A DNA stretch of 64,000 bases from Vesta saturnalis (GCA_036346205.1 JARFJB010002087.1:7007501-7071500); one strand, 5' to 3'; positions 1 through 12,433 are shown, counted from the stretch's first letter. Made by a program: numbers and translations. The notes: generated from the letters alone by a model not told the origin.

Positions 1-620
1 TAGTTGTATGAAATCTTTTGATATGACGTGTGCATTAGCGGGAAAAAAGATCCTAAGGTAGAATTTCATTATCTGAATAACGATTAATTTTATAAGAAAA
101 AGTGTAGGCGTATTTTTTAAAGAAAATTTAATTTTACAAAAATTTTCTTTATAAAGTTTTTAATATAAAACGAAATAAATGTAAAAATAAAGTAAATATG
201 ATTGAAATTTTCTGGAGCTGTATTATCGATATTTTTGTAGAAGTGGGCGGCCTTGGAATTTTTTTACGTTAACTTGAATTTATGTCTATAAATTTCTATT
301 TGGCATGAAGTTTTAAACGTCATTCTGACGTAGATTATAGTTTTTGTTTTTAGTTACCCTAAAAAATTGAAATTATTTAAATTAGTATCTAGATGTCTAT
401 TAACCTCTGTCTATCATGAAGTTTTAAATGTCTGTTTGACATAAATTATTGTTTTTGCGTTTACAGTATTGCCTATTTTCGTAAAAAGGGGTTACATAAT
501 TATCCTTAAAAAATGTTATTAAAATTATTTCATTACTTTTAATTTCCATTTTGTAGGTTGAAAAATCGTGTGATATTTCGCACCAGATATTTTTAATAAT
601 TTAATACTACTGTACATATC
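1..620. repeat. Dispersed repeat, copy 1 (diverged)
   Basis: No coding potential seen. The block resembles 8565-8990 in the same orientation. Shared stretches include ATCTGAATAACGATTAATTT near 74 and 8584, and TCTAGATGTCTATTAACCTC near 388 and 8790. The two copies carry many differences and small indels, so the duplication is old. It could be an unclassified transposable element; neither terminal repeats nor a tail are evident, and copy 1 runs off the window start. Confidence 0.6.
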
Positions 621-946
621 TTCAGGAAGTTTCTATAGGATTAATTTTTTTTGTAATAAACAAACGTACATATATTTTTGCTTATGGTAAATACTCTAAT
701 GTTTGTTATGGGCGAAAGTGGCAGTAAAATTGGGGGTAACAGATAAGGAAGGTGCCGGTAGCTCACTTGAATAAAGGGCGTGGGCAAGTTATTAACTTTG
801 TGATAGGATAGCTCATAATACATAAGACAATAAGGTAAATCGTAAATCATATGGGCGCTAGTTTATTTATAGTCGACAACATGGCGGTCTAAATACCTAT
901 AGGGTGTGTATAAATTGGAATATTTCCTACACGTGACCTTATTCTT

Positions 947-1142
947 TTGACACACGCACACACACACACACATACGCATACACTCACACGCACACGGGCA
1001 CCCACACGCACTCGCATACGCACACGCCCACGCGCACGCCCACGCGCACGCGCACTCCCACACGCACGCCCACGCGCACGCCCACGCGCACGCCCACGCG
1101 CACGCCCACGCGCACACGCACAAGTACACGCACACGCACACG

Positions 1143-1174
<32 letters not shown>

Positions 1175-1187
1175 TACGGGCAGACAA
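947..1187. repeat. CA/CG-rich microsatellite
   Basis: A (CA)n tract passes into six-base ACGCCC/GCGCAC-type units and back to (CA)n. All open frames across it are low-complexity alternations (Thr-His, Arg-Ala, Cys-Val) on both strands and are artefacts of the repeat. Confidence 0.9.
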
Positions 1188-1189
1188 TA

Positions 1190-4100
1190 ATGTATACGTG
1201 AAGAATTAACATTCAACTAAAAAAGTGCAATAAGTAGATTCTAAAGTTAATGTAACTAAATAACGGTATGTTAAAGCATACTTAAATAATGAACTTTACG
1301 GAAGTTTAATTTTAGTAATTTTGGAATTTAACTAATATAGCGCATTTTAAAACCTGTCCAATCTTGATATTCAACATTCTGCTGGCGACTTAAAGCTTAA
1401 CCTCTGTTTTAGGTATAGTGTACAATGGTTCCATTTTAATTTGCACGGTAGGACTTTCTGGATTGTTTCCGTGTTGATACTATACATAATTACATTACCA
1501 TTGATCTGAACAGCCGTTCGTCTACTGTAACCGAGTTTCTAAGCTACCAAATTACATGAGGAGTGAAGTTGCTTTGCAATTAAGGTGCTCAATTTCAGCC
1601 TAAGAGAACCAGCAGTCAGTAATCCATGATAAATAGGATTTGTAAAGATAGTGGCGAAAGAAGGTTAATTCTTTACAGGATGTGATAGTATTTTCTTGGT
1701 TTGTAGTTGTAAATGGTTTTCCTATCTGGATTTATTGTCTTTTAGAACTTTGATACGATATCATGTGATTAAGTTTTATTAAATTTGTTTTTATTAACTT
1801 TCGTTTGATGGTAACTTATTTCACTGTTAGCAATTGTTTCTCGTAGAAGTTGTTTTGGAATGCGATTTTCAAGGCGAATTATTGATATTTAATTTACTAA
1901 ATATCTGGTTATTGAAAACAAGCTAATATTCAACAGTTGGCTTTCATGCATCTAAATAACATAATTTGGTCTTGATCGGAGCCTATTAATACGTAAGATG
2001 ATGCTTTAGACAAATTTGAGCACTTAGGCGATTATAAGTGGTGGTATGCTAAACATACACATCACTCGTTTTATATAAACATAATTTGAGGTGAAAAGGA
2101 ATTATTACTACACAGTTGAAATTGCTCAAAGTTGTAGGTAGCGGACCGCGAAAATGTTATTACTGCAATAAATGTTTGTCAAATCGCCATTGTTACCACG
2201 ATAGAAAAGTTAATTAATGGATTTTTAATACCTTGATAATAATTCGTAATTTGCTAATGTTTTCAAAATACTTTATTTATATATTTTTATGTAAGGAATG
2301 TGGGAATGTATGTAACTGATATTTGGTTAAGGGTTGAAAAACACATGTTGGGGTTTGAGTAGCAGGTGTACGCTTAAAAACTGCTTTACTGAAGGGGCGT
2401 AATGAATCATTGGAAATTCTTATGCGCCGAAAATGTCACTAGTTTAGCGAGTAATTGTGTCGGTACAGGCCGCGATCAAAAGATATCTTTGTTACTTGGA
2501 AACTCGAAACCTAAATGTAGGGTTTGTTACGGATTAATGCATATGTTTAAAATTAAGATGTCGTGCAATAATTAATATGAAACTGTTCCAACGTAAATTA
2601 ATGTTTCTTGTGTTTTTTATTACTTTTGAAAGACGGGGGTTGATTTTCGGGAGTAGACATAGTTAGGTTTGAAATGGAGGGAAAAGGAGTTACAGTTAGA
2701 GTATCAACCGAGCCAGATCAATTTTTGGTTAACTAAATACCGTCATTGTAAACAGTTTGTTTTTAAAATATTTCTTGCGTGACTATTTTCTTTTGAATTC
2801 GCCAACACTAAGTTGCCTTTTCTATCGGGGGTTATCTGTAATGTATTTTTCAAATATTAAGCTATAAATAACAGTCGCCAAGTTAAACCGCGCATGTTAA
2901 CCATTTGTGTCTGTGGCCAATTAAAGGAATATATATTTAAGTGTAAGTAAGTGTTTTTATATAAATGAAAGCTCGCAGCAAATCATTTTACAAGCCTATG
3001 TAACCTATTAAAAATCGAGCATTGCCTTGCAAAGGTATCTTATTCGCACGCGGGCTCATTAAGCTGAAATTTGCTGTAACAAAAGACAGTAAAGGACTCC
3101 CTCACTCTTATATTTGTATGAATTAGCATTGTTGTTTGTTGTTTATATTTATATTTGTGTACAGGTGGGCTGGTGAAAGGGTACATAATATCGCTGATTA
3201 TTAATTGTAAAAGGCAATTGCCAGTGGGTACGCACTCCCATGTCCAGATAATCATTAAACACCTCGAATTTTATTTTTATTATTTTTATTGTTATATAGA
3301 TGAATGTGTAACCTGAGAAATGGGCGCTGTATTTTTCTAACCTATGTATTTTATGCTTTAGTAGTCACTAAACAATTGTGTACGTGTAAATTCCTTTTAT
3401 ATGTACCGTAATTTGCTTTATTGTTTTATGTGCTTCTTTACTTAAAGACCGGCATGATTAGTTTTAACGGACCTCATGTTTGGTATTACGATTTTTATTC
3501 TGATTAATTATAACACGATTGTGGGTGTGACTACATGTTTTTTTATTATTGTGTTTATGTGTAACTAAACTGCTTTTTATTTATTTTTCTCTTAATGTTG
3601 TAATTTTGTACGCAATTTACCCTGATTTAATGGTGTTTTGTTATCTATTTAACCCTTTTATTGAACTTTTTTTTTGTGTTATTTGATTTATTAATGCACT
3701 TGTGCAATACCTTATTTATGAATAATGTGGGTTTTATTGGTAGTTCTTTCCCACAACCGTATATTAACGGGTTGAACCACCATTGCGCAAAGCTCGTTAA
3801 TTTTAATTTGAGTAGCTTCATTGTTTACCTACCTCTCATGATGCAACACTTACCTTATCCAGCCTATCTAATTCAAATAGCACAGCGTACCTACCACTAG
3901 ACGGCCACTTCGTTTGATCAGATTTGAGGTGTGCGAGTAATTAAATATCAGCTTTGTAAATAAATTCTAATCTTTTCATTATTGTCAGGAAAGTCCATGT
4001 AAGGCAAGCAATCAATTTGAGTAATAGTAACATTGTTGCCAGTAAAGTCAAGATTAATCACTTAGCGATTGTTTTGTTCTTGAATTTACATTCTTGCAAA

Positions 4101-4900
4101 TAAGTTCAAATTGCACTTTTCAAGATAGGGTAACTGGGGGACGCTACAAAGTAATCAAATATATTATTTGTTATGTGTGCTGATGTGTAGTCGCGGCTAA
4201 TTATTGATATAATACCTATAACAATAATATAGAAACTGAAATAACTACATGGATAAGATTGGGATTTTTGGAAAGTGTTGAGACTAGGGAGGGTACTAAA
4301 TTTATCGAAACTGATGAAATCAGGTGGTTAATTGAGATTGGGGAACTATTGAGGTCATTAAAAATAGTGTGATTAGGAAAATAATAAAAATTTAATTCCT
4401 CTTAAATCCGCAATATGTATTGGAAATTTACATTAATTGGTATGGTTCATTTCAGTGCTTAAATATATCGGTAAATGCTTTAAGTTTCATAAAATTAAAG
4501 TTTTTGAGAATTACGTTCCTGTTTATGTTTTTTCACACGTTTTATTATTGTATATAACCTGTATTATTTGAATTTTATTATCTTTTGCAGAGACTTAATA
4601 ATGAGCCTGTTTAACGTCAGTGTCTAATTAAAGTAATTTCATAACTAGTAATTACGTTTAGGTTAACATAAACATAAAATTGTATACATCAAGATATGGT
4701 TTTGTAAGGGTTAGTAGATATAGTTCGTGGCAAGTAGATGTAGAGGTCGAACGGTCTGAAGATTTGTGTGCTAGTCAAGTGTGCTGACGCGGGGTCGAAG
4801 AGCTGAATTATACAGAATCTTGCATACTGCATGAGTACCTAAACGCGCCGGTTAACTCAGCTCACCTCTGGACCGATCACTTACCGTCTCAACTTCCTGT
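1190..4900. other. Non-coding interval, nothing recognised
   Basis: About 3.7 kb of AT-rich DNA with only short open frames that resemble nothing I know. No RNA gene, terminal inverted repeat or transposase motif was seen. It may hold old, unrecognisable repeats or intron/intergenic sequence. Confidence 0.5.
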
Positions 4901-4902
4901 AA

Positions 4903-5437
4903 TACAAACTATGCTTTTTCAACTTTATGACTAACTTTTATATAATCAAAAATAGAAATATCATGTAGGATCGTATATAATGCAATGCAATTTGAGTTAA
5001 ACTTATAAATAATTCGAATGAGAATTAGAGGGTTAGTCGTAAACTCTGATAAATACCGCTTAACTTGAGATAAAGAATATGATAATAAAAATTTCCTATT
5101 TATTATTGACATTCGCTATCAAGAAATATGTAATTATATGCGTTTTGATAAAAAAAAACATTGTCATAAATAAATACAAACTATGCTTTTTCAACTTTAT
5201 TAACTAACTTTTACATAATCAAAAATAGAAATATTATGTAATCGCATATAATGCAACGCAAAACATAAAAATAATTCGAATGAGGGTTAGAGGGTTAGTC
5301 GTAAACTATGTAAAATACCGCTTAACTTGAGATATAGAATATGTTAATAATTTCCTATTTTTATTGGCATTAGCTAGATCAAGAAATATGTAATTATATG
5401 CGTCTTGATAAAAAAAACATTGCCATAAGTAAATGAA
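4903..5437. repeat. Tandem duplication, period about 272 bp
   Basis: Two adjacent direct copies, 4903-5174 and about 5175-5437. Both begin TACAAACTATGCTTTTTCAAC and both contain the stretch ending in AGAGGGTTAGTCGTAAACT. The second copy has several small deletions. No protein or RNA function is visible. Confidence 0.85.
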
Positions 5438-6022
5438 TTTACACGTTTATAATCATTAAAATGAATAAAACAAAGTTTAGGGATTAATACCTATTTAAAA
5501 GAAAAACAAGAATCACAATTTATAGGTAAGTATGGTTCATACACATGATCATATTGTAATAAACCGAAAGCGGTATTCTGCTTTATGGTTAGCAATTATT
5601 TAAAAAAAAAATTGATACTGATATACACAACAGTGTAAGGTTTCAGCAACCGTACGCTGTCGTTTATGTGCTACCTATAAATTGCCTTAAGAGTGTTTAA
5701 TCGCATTTGCTTTGTTATAAACTGTGAAAAACACATGGTTATTCAATTCATAGCCAAACGTTTTCAGTGAATACAAGAATAAAGCAATCCAAATGATTTT
5801 CATAATGTCTTTGAATTACGGTAAATTATAACGTGTACACTGTAGAATGTCAAAAAAAATATTATAATACATTATAACAACTCTCATAACATTAATATTG
5901 AGAGAAGTCATTTAGTTACAACAATGTTAATTCATTACGTGCATTTACCAAAACTAATTAGATGACGCGTTATGGAGTGACGAGTGTTAATGCACGCGAG
6001 ACCGCAGGCTGAGAGAGGCATG
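5438..6022. other. Non-coding interval
   Basis: AT-rich sequence in which nothing was recognised. Confidence 0.5.
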
Positions 6023-6665
6023 GAAGCAACTCAGGCTAAAGTTTTCAACTTGAGTATTAACGACGGTTTTTGTATTGCTTTAATAAAATTACTATAAAAC
6101 ATAGAAATAGGGTTTTTCCACTATAACTATGTTGGTGTATCCGGTAGAGTGATTAAATACGACATCGCCACCTAAACCACCTTTATAGATATACCTTTAT
6201 ATAACATATTTTTAAAGAATTTGCTCCCCTAAAGGCAAAGTAACTCTAAAAATTAGGAATTGATTTAAGATAGGAAATGTCCGTTTTGAGGCCCTGCGTG
6301 CACGTATACGTCCGTGTCCGTGTCCGTGTCCATGACGTGACGTGACGTTCCGTGTCCGTGTCCGTGTCCGTGTCCGTGTCCGTCTCCGTCTCCGTCTCCG
6401 TCTCCGTCTCCGTCTCCGTCTCCGTCTCCGTCTCCGTCTCCGTCTCCGTCTCCGTCTCCGTCTCCGTCTCCGTCTCCGTCTCCGTCTCCGTCTCCGTCTC
6501 CGTCTCCGTCTCCGTCTCCGTCTCCGTCTCCGTCTCCGTCTCCGTCTCCGTCCCCGTCCCCGTTCCCGTCCCCGCCCCGTCTCCGTCTCCGTCTCCGTCC
6601 CCGTCTCCGTCTCCGTGTCCGCCTCCGTCACCGTCTCTGTCTCCGTCTCCGTCTCCGTTTCCTTA
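6023..6665. mobile_element. Duplicated unit with six-base repeat tail, copy 1
   Basis: 6023-6296 is a unique-looking block that recurs at 7793-8071, with shared runs such as GTATTGCTTTAATAAAATTA and CTAAACCACCTTTATAGATA. It is followed at once by a GTCCGT-type array (about 6310-6350), then TCCGTC units to about 6660. Because the second copy is followed by the same kind of array, the block plus array may be one mobile unit with a microsatellite-generating tail. No coding capacity is credible: long Ser-Val or Arg-Leu frames are repeat artefacts. Confidence 0.6.
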
Positions 6666-7575
6666 ATTAGGGTTCTTACCGGTGCCTATGCTTGCGCCTG
6701 TGCCTGTTCCTGTGCCTGTACCTGTGCCTGTACCTGTGCCTGTACCTGTGCCCGTACCATGCCTGTACCTGTGTCGGTACCTGTGCCTGTGCCTGTGCTG
6801 GTGCCCGTGCCTGTCCTTGTGTCTGTGCTTGTGCCTGTGTCTGTGTCAGTGCCTGTGCTCGTGCGTGTACGTGTGCCTGTACCTGTGCCTGTGCCTGCGC
6901 TTGTGCTTGTCCCTGTACATGTGCCTCTGTCTGTGTCTGTGACTGTGCCTGTGTCTGGATCTGTACCTGTGCCTGTTCCTGCGCCTATGCCTGTGCATGT
7001 GCCTGTGCATGTGCCTATGTCTGTGCATGTGCATGTGCCTGTGGATGTGTCTGTGCATGTGCCTGTACATGTGCCTGTTCATGTGCCTGTGCGTGTGCCT
7101 GTGCATGTGTTTGTGCATGTGTCTGTGCATGTGCCTGTGCATGTGCCTGTGCATGTGCTTGTGCATGTGCTTGTGCATGTGCCTGTGGATGTGCATGTGC
7201 CTGTACATGTGCCTGTTCATGTGCCTGTGCGTGTGCCTGTGCATGTGTTTGTGCATGTGTCTGTGCATGTGCCTGTGCATGTGCCTGTGCATGTGCTTGT
7301 GCATGTGTCTGTGAATGTGCCTGTGCATGTACCTGTGCATGTGCCTGTGCATGTGCATGTGCCTGATCATGTTCACGTGCCTGTGCATGTGCCTGTACAT
7401 GTGCCTGTGCATGTGCCTGTGCATGTGCCTGTGCATGTGCTTGTGCATGTGCCTGTGCATGTGCCTGTGCGTGTGCCTGTGCATGTGTCTGTGCACGTGC
7501 CTGTGCACGTGTCTGTGTCTGGGCCTGTGGCTGTTGCTGTGCCTGTACATGCGTGTGCATGAGCGTGTGCGTTTG
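6666..7575. repeat. Degenerate TGCCTG/TGCATG hexamer array
   Basis: Roughly 900 bp of six-base units alternating TGCCTG, TGCATG and TGTCTG, which appear to pass through different unit types along the array. Long open frames on both strands (over 200 codons) consist only of Val-Pro-His-Val or Cys-Leu-type alternations and are not genes. A higher-order repeat of about 130 bp is visible: the segments near 7060-7180 and 7195-7310 are nearly the same. Confidence 0.85.
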
Positions 7576-7792
7576 ACATGGCTTCTCCAAGATCGGCATG
7601 ATGTGTGTGTGCGCGCGCATGCGCGGGCTTGCTTGTGCATGCGTGTGTGTCTCCTTGTGTGCATGCAGGCGTGTGTATGGTTGCAGGTTACTATTCACGA
7701 TAACTTCAAAGCTATCAAACATACGTAACTGAAAATTCGTATTGGAAGTTGATTTTATTTCTAATGGGGTTGATTAGACTTTGGGAGCACAT

Positions 7793-8437
7793 AGAAGTAA
7801 CTCACGCTATAGTATTCAACTTGAGTAATAAACAACGGTTTTTGTATTGCTTTAATAAAATTACTATAAAACATAGATGTAGGCTTTTTCCACTAAATCT
7901 ATGTTGGTGTATCCGCTAGTGTACTTTTTAGGAGTGATTACATGCGGTATCGCCCCTAAACCACCTTTATAGATATACCATTATATGAAATAGTTTTAAA
8001 TGATTTTCCCATCTAAAGGCAAAGTTACTAATTAGGAATTGATTTAATGTCGGAAATGTCCGTTTTGATGTCCCTGAGTCTGTCTGTGTCTGTGTCTGTG
8101 TCTGTGTCTGTGTCTGTGTCCGTGTCCGTGTCTGTGACTGTGTCTGTGTCTGTGTCTGTGTCTGTGTCCGTGTCCGTGTCCGTGTCCGTGTCCGTGTCTG
8201 TCTGTGTCTGTGTCTGTGTCTGTGTCTGTGTCTGTGTCTGTGTCCGTATTCGTGTCCAGGTCCGTGTCCGTGTCCGTGTCCTTGTCCGTGTCCGTGTCCG
8301 TGTTCGTGTCCAGGTCCGTGTCCGTGTCCGTGTCCTTGTCCGTGTCCGTGTCCGTGTCGGTGTCCGTGTTCTTGTCCGTATCCGTGTCCGTGTCCGTGTC
8401 CGCGTCCGTGTTCGTGTCCATGCCCGCGTCCGCGTAA
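7793..8437. mobile_element. Duplicated unit with six-base repeat tail, copy 2
   Basis: 7793-8071 matches 6023-6296 with scattered substitutions and one insertion of about 14 bp. It again ends in the phrase AAATGTCCGTTTTGA and runs straight into a TCTGTG/TCCGTG hexamer array to about 8437. The same block-to-array junction at both loci supports a mobile unit rather than chance neighbours. Confidence 0.6.
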
Positions 8438-8564
8438 TTTTTTTCAGAAACAGCTACATATTCCCAGCATTTAAGAAATCGTGAAACCTTAATTTAATTA
8501 TGTTATATATATTTTTTGATTCGACGCTTAATTTAGCGAAATTCCGAAATTAGAATTTAAGCGT

Positions 8565-8990
8565 ACGTTCAAATTTTGAAATATCTGAATAACGATTAAT
8601 TTTATAAGGTAGTGTATAGATATATTGTTTAAGGAAAATTTAATTTTGTATAGCTATTCTTTATAAAGTTTCTTATTTCGAAACCAAACAAGCATTAAAG
8701 ATTAATCAAATAAGATTGAAAATGCTTAAACTGTATTATCCATATTTTTCTTGAGGCGGGAAGCTTTGGAGTGTTTTTTTCAAGTTAGCATCTAGATGTC
8801 TATTAACCTCTATCTGGCATAAAATTTTAAACGTCCTTCAAACAAATATTATTGTTGATATTTGTACAGGATAATGTCCTAAAATAATGCATTATTTGAT
8901 TTCTTATAAGTACCACTTTAGTATTGGAAGGTAGTATGTTGTTCCACACCAGATAATTAAGTATTACAGTAATGTATATTTGCTTTATTG
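8565..8990. repeat. Dispersed repeat, copy 2
   Basis: Diverged direct repeat of 1-620. It lies just after the second hexamer array, so the region 6.0-9.0 kb may be part of a larger composite repeat. Confidence 0.6.
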
Positions 8991-9003
8991 AGATTCAAAA
9001 GAG

Positions 9004-9570
9004 CAATAGTGTATGTGTAATCACATTTTATGTTTATATGCAGAGGATAACATTTCTGTTACTGAAATAGAATGTTTGTGGGCAGCTCCAAAGAAGTTTA
9101 AAACTGATGATATTAAATCAGTTGACGAGTTGTATCCAGCATGGCAACATACTTCGATTAAAAGGAACCCAACAAGAAACAAAGAAATGTATTGATGCTC
9201 TTCAAAAGTGAAGTGGCCTTTACTTGGCTGCTGTAGCCTGAACCTGTCTCTTATGATAATATTTGCTGTAGTGTGTCTAGTGACAACCGATAGCCAACAT
9301 TTCTTATCAGAAAAATTACAAGGTAACGAGGAGAAGATTGCACATGTTTCACAAGTGTTGCCTTTTAGGTGCATGTCCTGATGGATTCGTGGATCAAGAT
9401 GCGGTGCTTGAAATCAGATGACCATACAAGTACAACACTCCAGATTTAAGAATTGAATTAAACTGGATTATATATTATATAATTGGGTTTGATGATAAAG
9501 ACATTGGAGTAATTATAAATAAAACGCATCACTATTATCATCAAGTTCAGGGTCGATAAATATGTTACTT
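9004..9570 (+). pseudogene. YqaJ-type nuclease domain pseudogene, mobile-element derived
   Basis: Decayed C-terminal part of a protein family common in insect genomes that joins a SWIM-like region to a YqaJ/lambda-exonuclease-like nuclease domain. The segment with VTEIECLWAAP and SVDELYP lies at about 9060-9140. After frame changes comes the nuclease core, GFVDQDAVLEI (about 9380-9415), with Asp and the Glu of the LEI.CPYKY-type motif, then HHYYHQVQG (about 9525-9555). A TGA interrupts the core where a Lys-Cys pair is usual, and at least two frameshifts separate the pieces. Such proteins occur in arthropod transposable elements; the exact element is not identifiable here. No partner genes are nearby. 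Confidence 0.65.
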
Positions 9571-9965
9571 AATGATTTGGATACTACAAACAGATAAAGT
9601 AAAAAAAATGAACTGGGCCACAAACAATATAAAACCTTATTTTGAAAAATTTTTAATTAATCTAATTTTGTTGTATAATGTAGTATAGAATAGTTTAGAA
9701 TCTACAATTGTTAGAAAAACCATTATGGATCATAACTTTCTTAATGTTGAGTGTAAGTTAACTTTTGTTGTGTAAATGGTCATTTAAAGGCGTAAAATGT
9801 TGTGGGCCATTTAACTGCCACGAAAACTGTATTAACACCGTTGTACAACTATATTGTTGCAAATACTGTCATAAATAAATAAACACCGTTGGTGAATTCA
9901 TTTATGCATGTAAGATATAATTAAACCTAAATACCTAAATATAAATTTGTTTAATTAGAAATTAT
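9571..9965. other. Non-coding interval
   Basis: AT-rich sequence with no recognised feature. Confidence 0.5.
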
Positions 9966-10030
9966 TGGCGCAGTTGGTTAGCGCGGTACTCTAGCAAAGT
10001 ACAAGTCGTATGTTCAAATCCTACTCGAGG
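9966..10030 (+). ncRNA. tRNA-Ala-like Pol III sequence (tRNA pseudogene or SINE head)
   Basis: An A box, TGGCGCAGTTGG at 9966-9977, and a B box, TGTTCAAATCC at 10011-10021, are spaced as in a tRNA. The D stem (GCGC/GCGC) and anticodon stem (GTACT/AGTAC) pair perfectly, and the loop CTAGCAA gives anticodon AGC (alanine). The T stem has one mismatch. The 5' acceptor strand does not pair with the 3' side (TCGAGGT), so a working tRNA is unlikely. No second copy was seen in the window. Confidence 0.55.
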
Positions 10031-10112
10031 TAAACTTTTTATTTATGTATTTAATAAAATTAATAATAATTTTTAATTACATATTTACCTTTGAACTTAT
10101 TCGTTCATAACA

Positions 10113-10318
<206 letters not shown>

Positions 10319-10513
10319 TACTATCAGACTCACTATCACTCCCACTTTCATTATCATTTGCATGTATTCACTGTCGATTCCTCGTAAAGCTTAAATATCG
10401 TCATGTGTTTATCCTTGAGTTATATATTCAACCTCTACATATTTTTGTAGTTATAATTATAAAATATGTGTTTGTAAATGCACACATTTGTGATGGGAAT
10501 TCTTGTTTATTAA

Positions 10514-10800
10514 ACCCCGACGAAAAAAGGGGGTTGTTATAAGTTTAACGTGCGTATCTGTTGCATCGTAGCTTCAAAACGGCGTAACCGATTTTGATTA
10601 ATTTTTTTTTGCTTGAAACGTGAATTCATCGAGTTATGATTCAAGAAAATCTGTTGATAAAAGGCTTTTTTGTTACTTTTTAGATGTGCTGATTTATTTA
10701 TTTTTTTTTGTTTGAAAGGTGACTTGATCGATAATGTTCTCATCTGTTTTTTTCAAGAAAATTGTTTTACTTTTTAAGAGTTTTTTTTTGTCGGGAGTTT
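10514..10800. repeat. Candidate dispersed repeat with inverted ends
   Basis: Begins AACCCCGACGAAAAAAGGGG and ends TTTTTTTTTGTCGGGAGTT, which is an imperfect inverted repeat of the start. The interior (GTTATAAG..., GCATCGTAGCT...) has the look of a widespread insect repeat that I recall from other genomes but cannot name. Two internal segments with TTTTTTTG.TTGAAA.GTGA look like diverged direct repeats. Confidence 0.4.
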
Positions 10801-12060
10801 TTTTAATTTCGTATTTAATGTTATTTTAAGTAGCATAATTACAAATAATGCAGACCCTTCTTTTTCTTTGTTTGTTCATAATGAGTATCGAGACAAATTA
10901 AAATATAGTTAATTGACCTATCTATCAAAATCCCAAAATCAATTTGAAATTATCTTTTTATAACAATAAGGCTGAGTATTGTACCTATAACTTTGAATCT
11001 TTACGCAAAAGTAGTTGATTACGTTTACACGGTTTTAAAGTCTGAGGGCATTTATTTTTTGTGAATTATTAACAGTGAGTTGGAAATTTTCAAGTTGGCT
11101 GATTGGCCAGTTATTACATTAAAGTTGCGTGCGCTGCAAATGTGATACTGGCAGATTAACTAAAGTTTGTTAGAATAAGTTACGTTTACACCAACATCTC
11201 AAAGCGCAGTAGGAAAATTGACAGATGTCCAAAGCCGACAGGAATTTTTATACAGTGTATATATTCAATTCGACAACATCTCATATACTTTGCTCTATCC
11301 AAACGCACGCTGGCTTACGACGAGGATATTTTTGTAAATTTACTATAACCAAAGAAACCATAGAAGGTTCAATAACACTTCGCATTTATGGCTATCGTCG
11401 TCAGTAAATCGAAAAACTTTTATTGTAACAATTACCAGGCACGTCACATCCTACTGCTCAACGTTATTGATACTTTAGTAACGATACATAACTATAGAGA
11501 TTTAACACATAAAAATGAATACATTCATGATCAAAAAAATATATTTTTTTGGGTAAAAATTCGTACATTTAAAATCAAATTTTTGAAAGCTTTGAACAGA
11601 TCAATAGCAATTGCAGCTATCCTGATCAGAAAAAGAGAAAATTTTTAACAAATATTTAAAATATTAATATCAACAGTATTTACAAAATATGGCTATTTAC
11701 TCGAGAAAGGTAAGTATTTTTAATTCGACCTTTGACAATTTAACCTTCTTGAAAGTAGAATTTCTAAACACGACAAGAACCAGATAATAAAAAATGTTAA
11801 CATACTTCAAAACTGTAATTTCATTTTTATCTTTTTTGTCTTATAGTCTTTTTACGATTTCTTTAGAAATAGAGTTACTTTATTCTAACCCCACCAAACC
11901 GACTTACGTCTAAAGTGCGTTCTTTATAAAATGATACTGTTTTTAAAACAACTGTTAAGTAAGATAATATTCATCTGATACACTCTGTATATGAATCATA
12001 ATATTCATAAATCTACATTTTTTTCTAATGTAGCAGAAATATGGAAACCCAAACAAGTGA
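10801..12060. other. Intergenic, nothing recognised
   Basis: No convincing gene. Two open frames near 11225-11650 (60 and 86 codons) lack similarity that I recognise and lack splice or promoter support. Confidence 0.5.
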
Positions 12061-12070
12061 AATAACCAAT

Positions 12071-12076
12071 TTTATT
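12071..12076 (-). terminator. Poly(A) signal of the cecropin gene
   Basis: AATAAA on the minus strand, about 60 bases downstream of the stop codon at 12137-12139. Confidence 0.6.
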
Positions 12077-12136
12077 AAAAAAATATATGAATAATTTAAT
12101 AAATACGAAAGTACAATTATTTTTTCAGATCACTAA

Positions 12137-12367
12137 TTATTTTTTTCCTAACGCAGCATATCCTTGAACAACCGGTAATGCTTTTTCGGCTGCACGGAAT
12201 ACATTTTTTCCTACTTTTTCCTGTAAATAAAGCATTAGTTAATATATGAATTGAAAATTTAAAAAATAACTTACAAGTTTCTTCCATCCTTTCCACCGTG
12301 CTTCTGTTTGTCCAAGAAAAGCAGACATCACAGCGATTACAAAAACAAAGATTACTGAGAATTTCAT
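12137..12367 (-). CDS. Cecropin-family antimicrobial peptide, two exons
   Basis: Encodes a 58-residue secreted precursor in two exons: 12367-12275 (31 codons) and 12220-12137 (27 codons plus TAA). The 54-base intron at 12274-12221 has GTAAGT...TTTACAG borders. Residues 1-23 are a hydrophobic signal peptide (MKFSVIFVFVIAVMSAFLG, then QTEA). The mature part begins RWKGWKKLEKVGKNV and is followed by AAEKALPVVQGYAALGKK. This has the family's pattern: Trp near the N-terminus, a basic amphipathic helix with KKLEKVG, a central hinge containing Pro, and a hydrophobic second helix. Cecropins act outside the cell by disrupting bacterial membranes. The intron splits the mature peptide just before EKVG. 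All signals are intact, so it is probably functional. No second family member was found nearby, although cecropins often cluster. Confidence 0.92.
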
Positions 12368-12433
12368 TTTGGTAAGATTTAATTGAAATACCTCTTCAAT
12401 GAATGATTAACTCGAGGTTTGGTTTGACGATTT

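Noticed and set aside
6212..7728. Long open frames (up to about 400 codons) across the hexamer arrays on both strands
   Set aside because: They consist only of two- to four-residue alternations dictated by the repeat and are open in several frames at once.
9966..10030. Functional tRNA-Ala gene
   Set aside because: The 5' acceptor strand does not pair with the 3' strand and the T stem has a mismatch.
11225..11648. Two short open frames as a host gene
   Set aside because: No recognisable domain, signal peptide or promoter, and lengths expected by chance.
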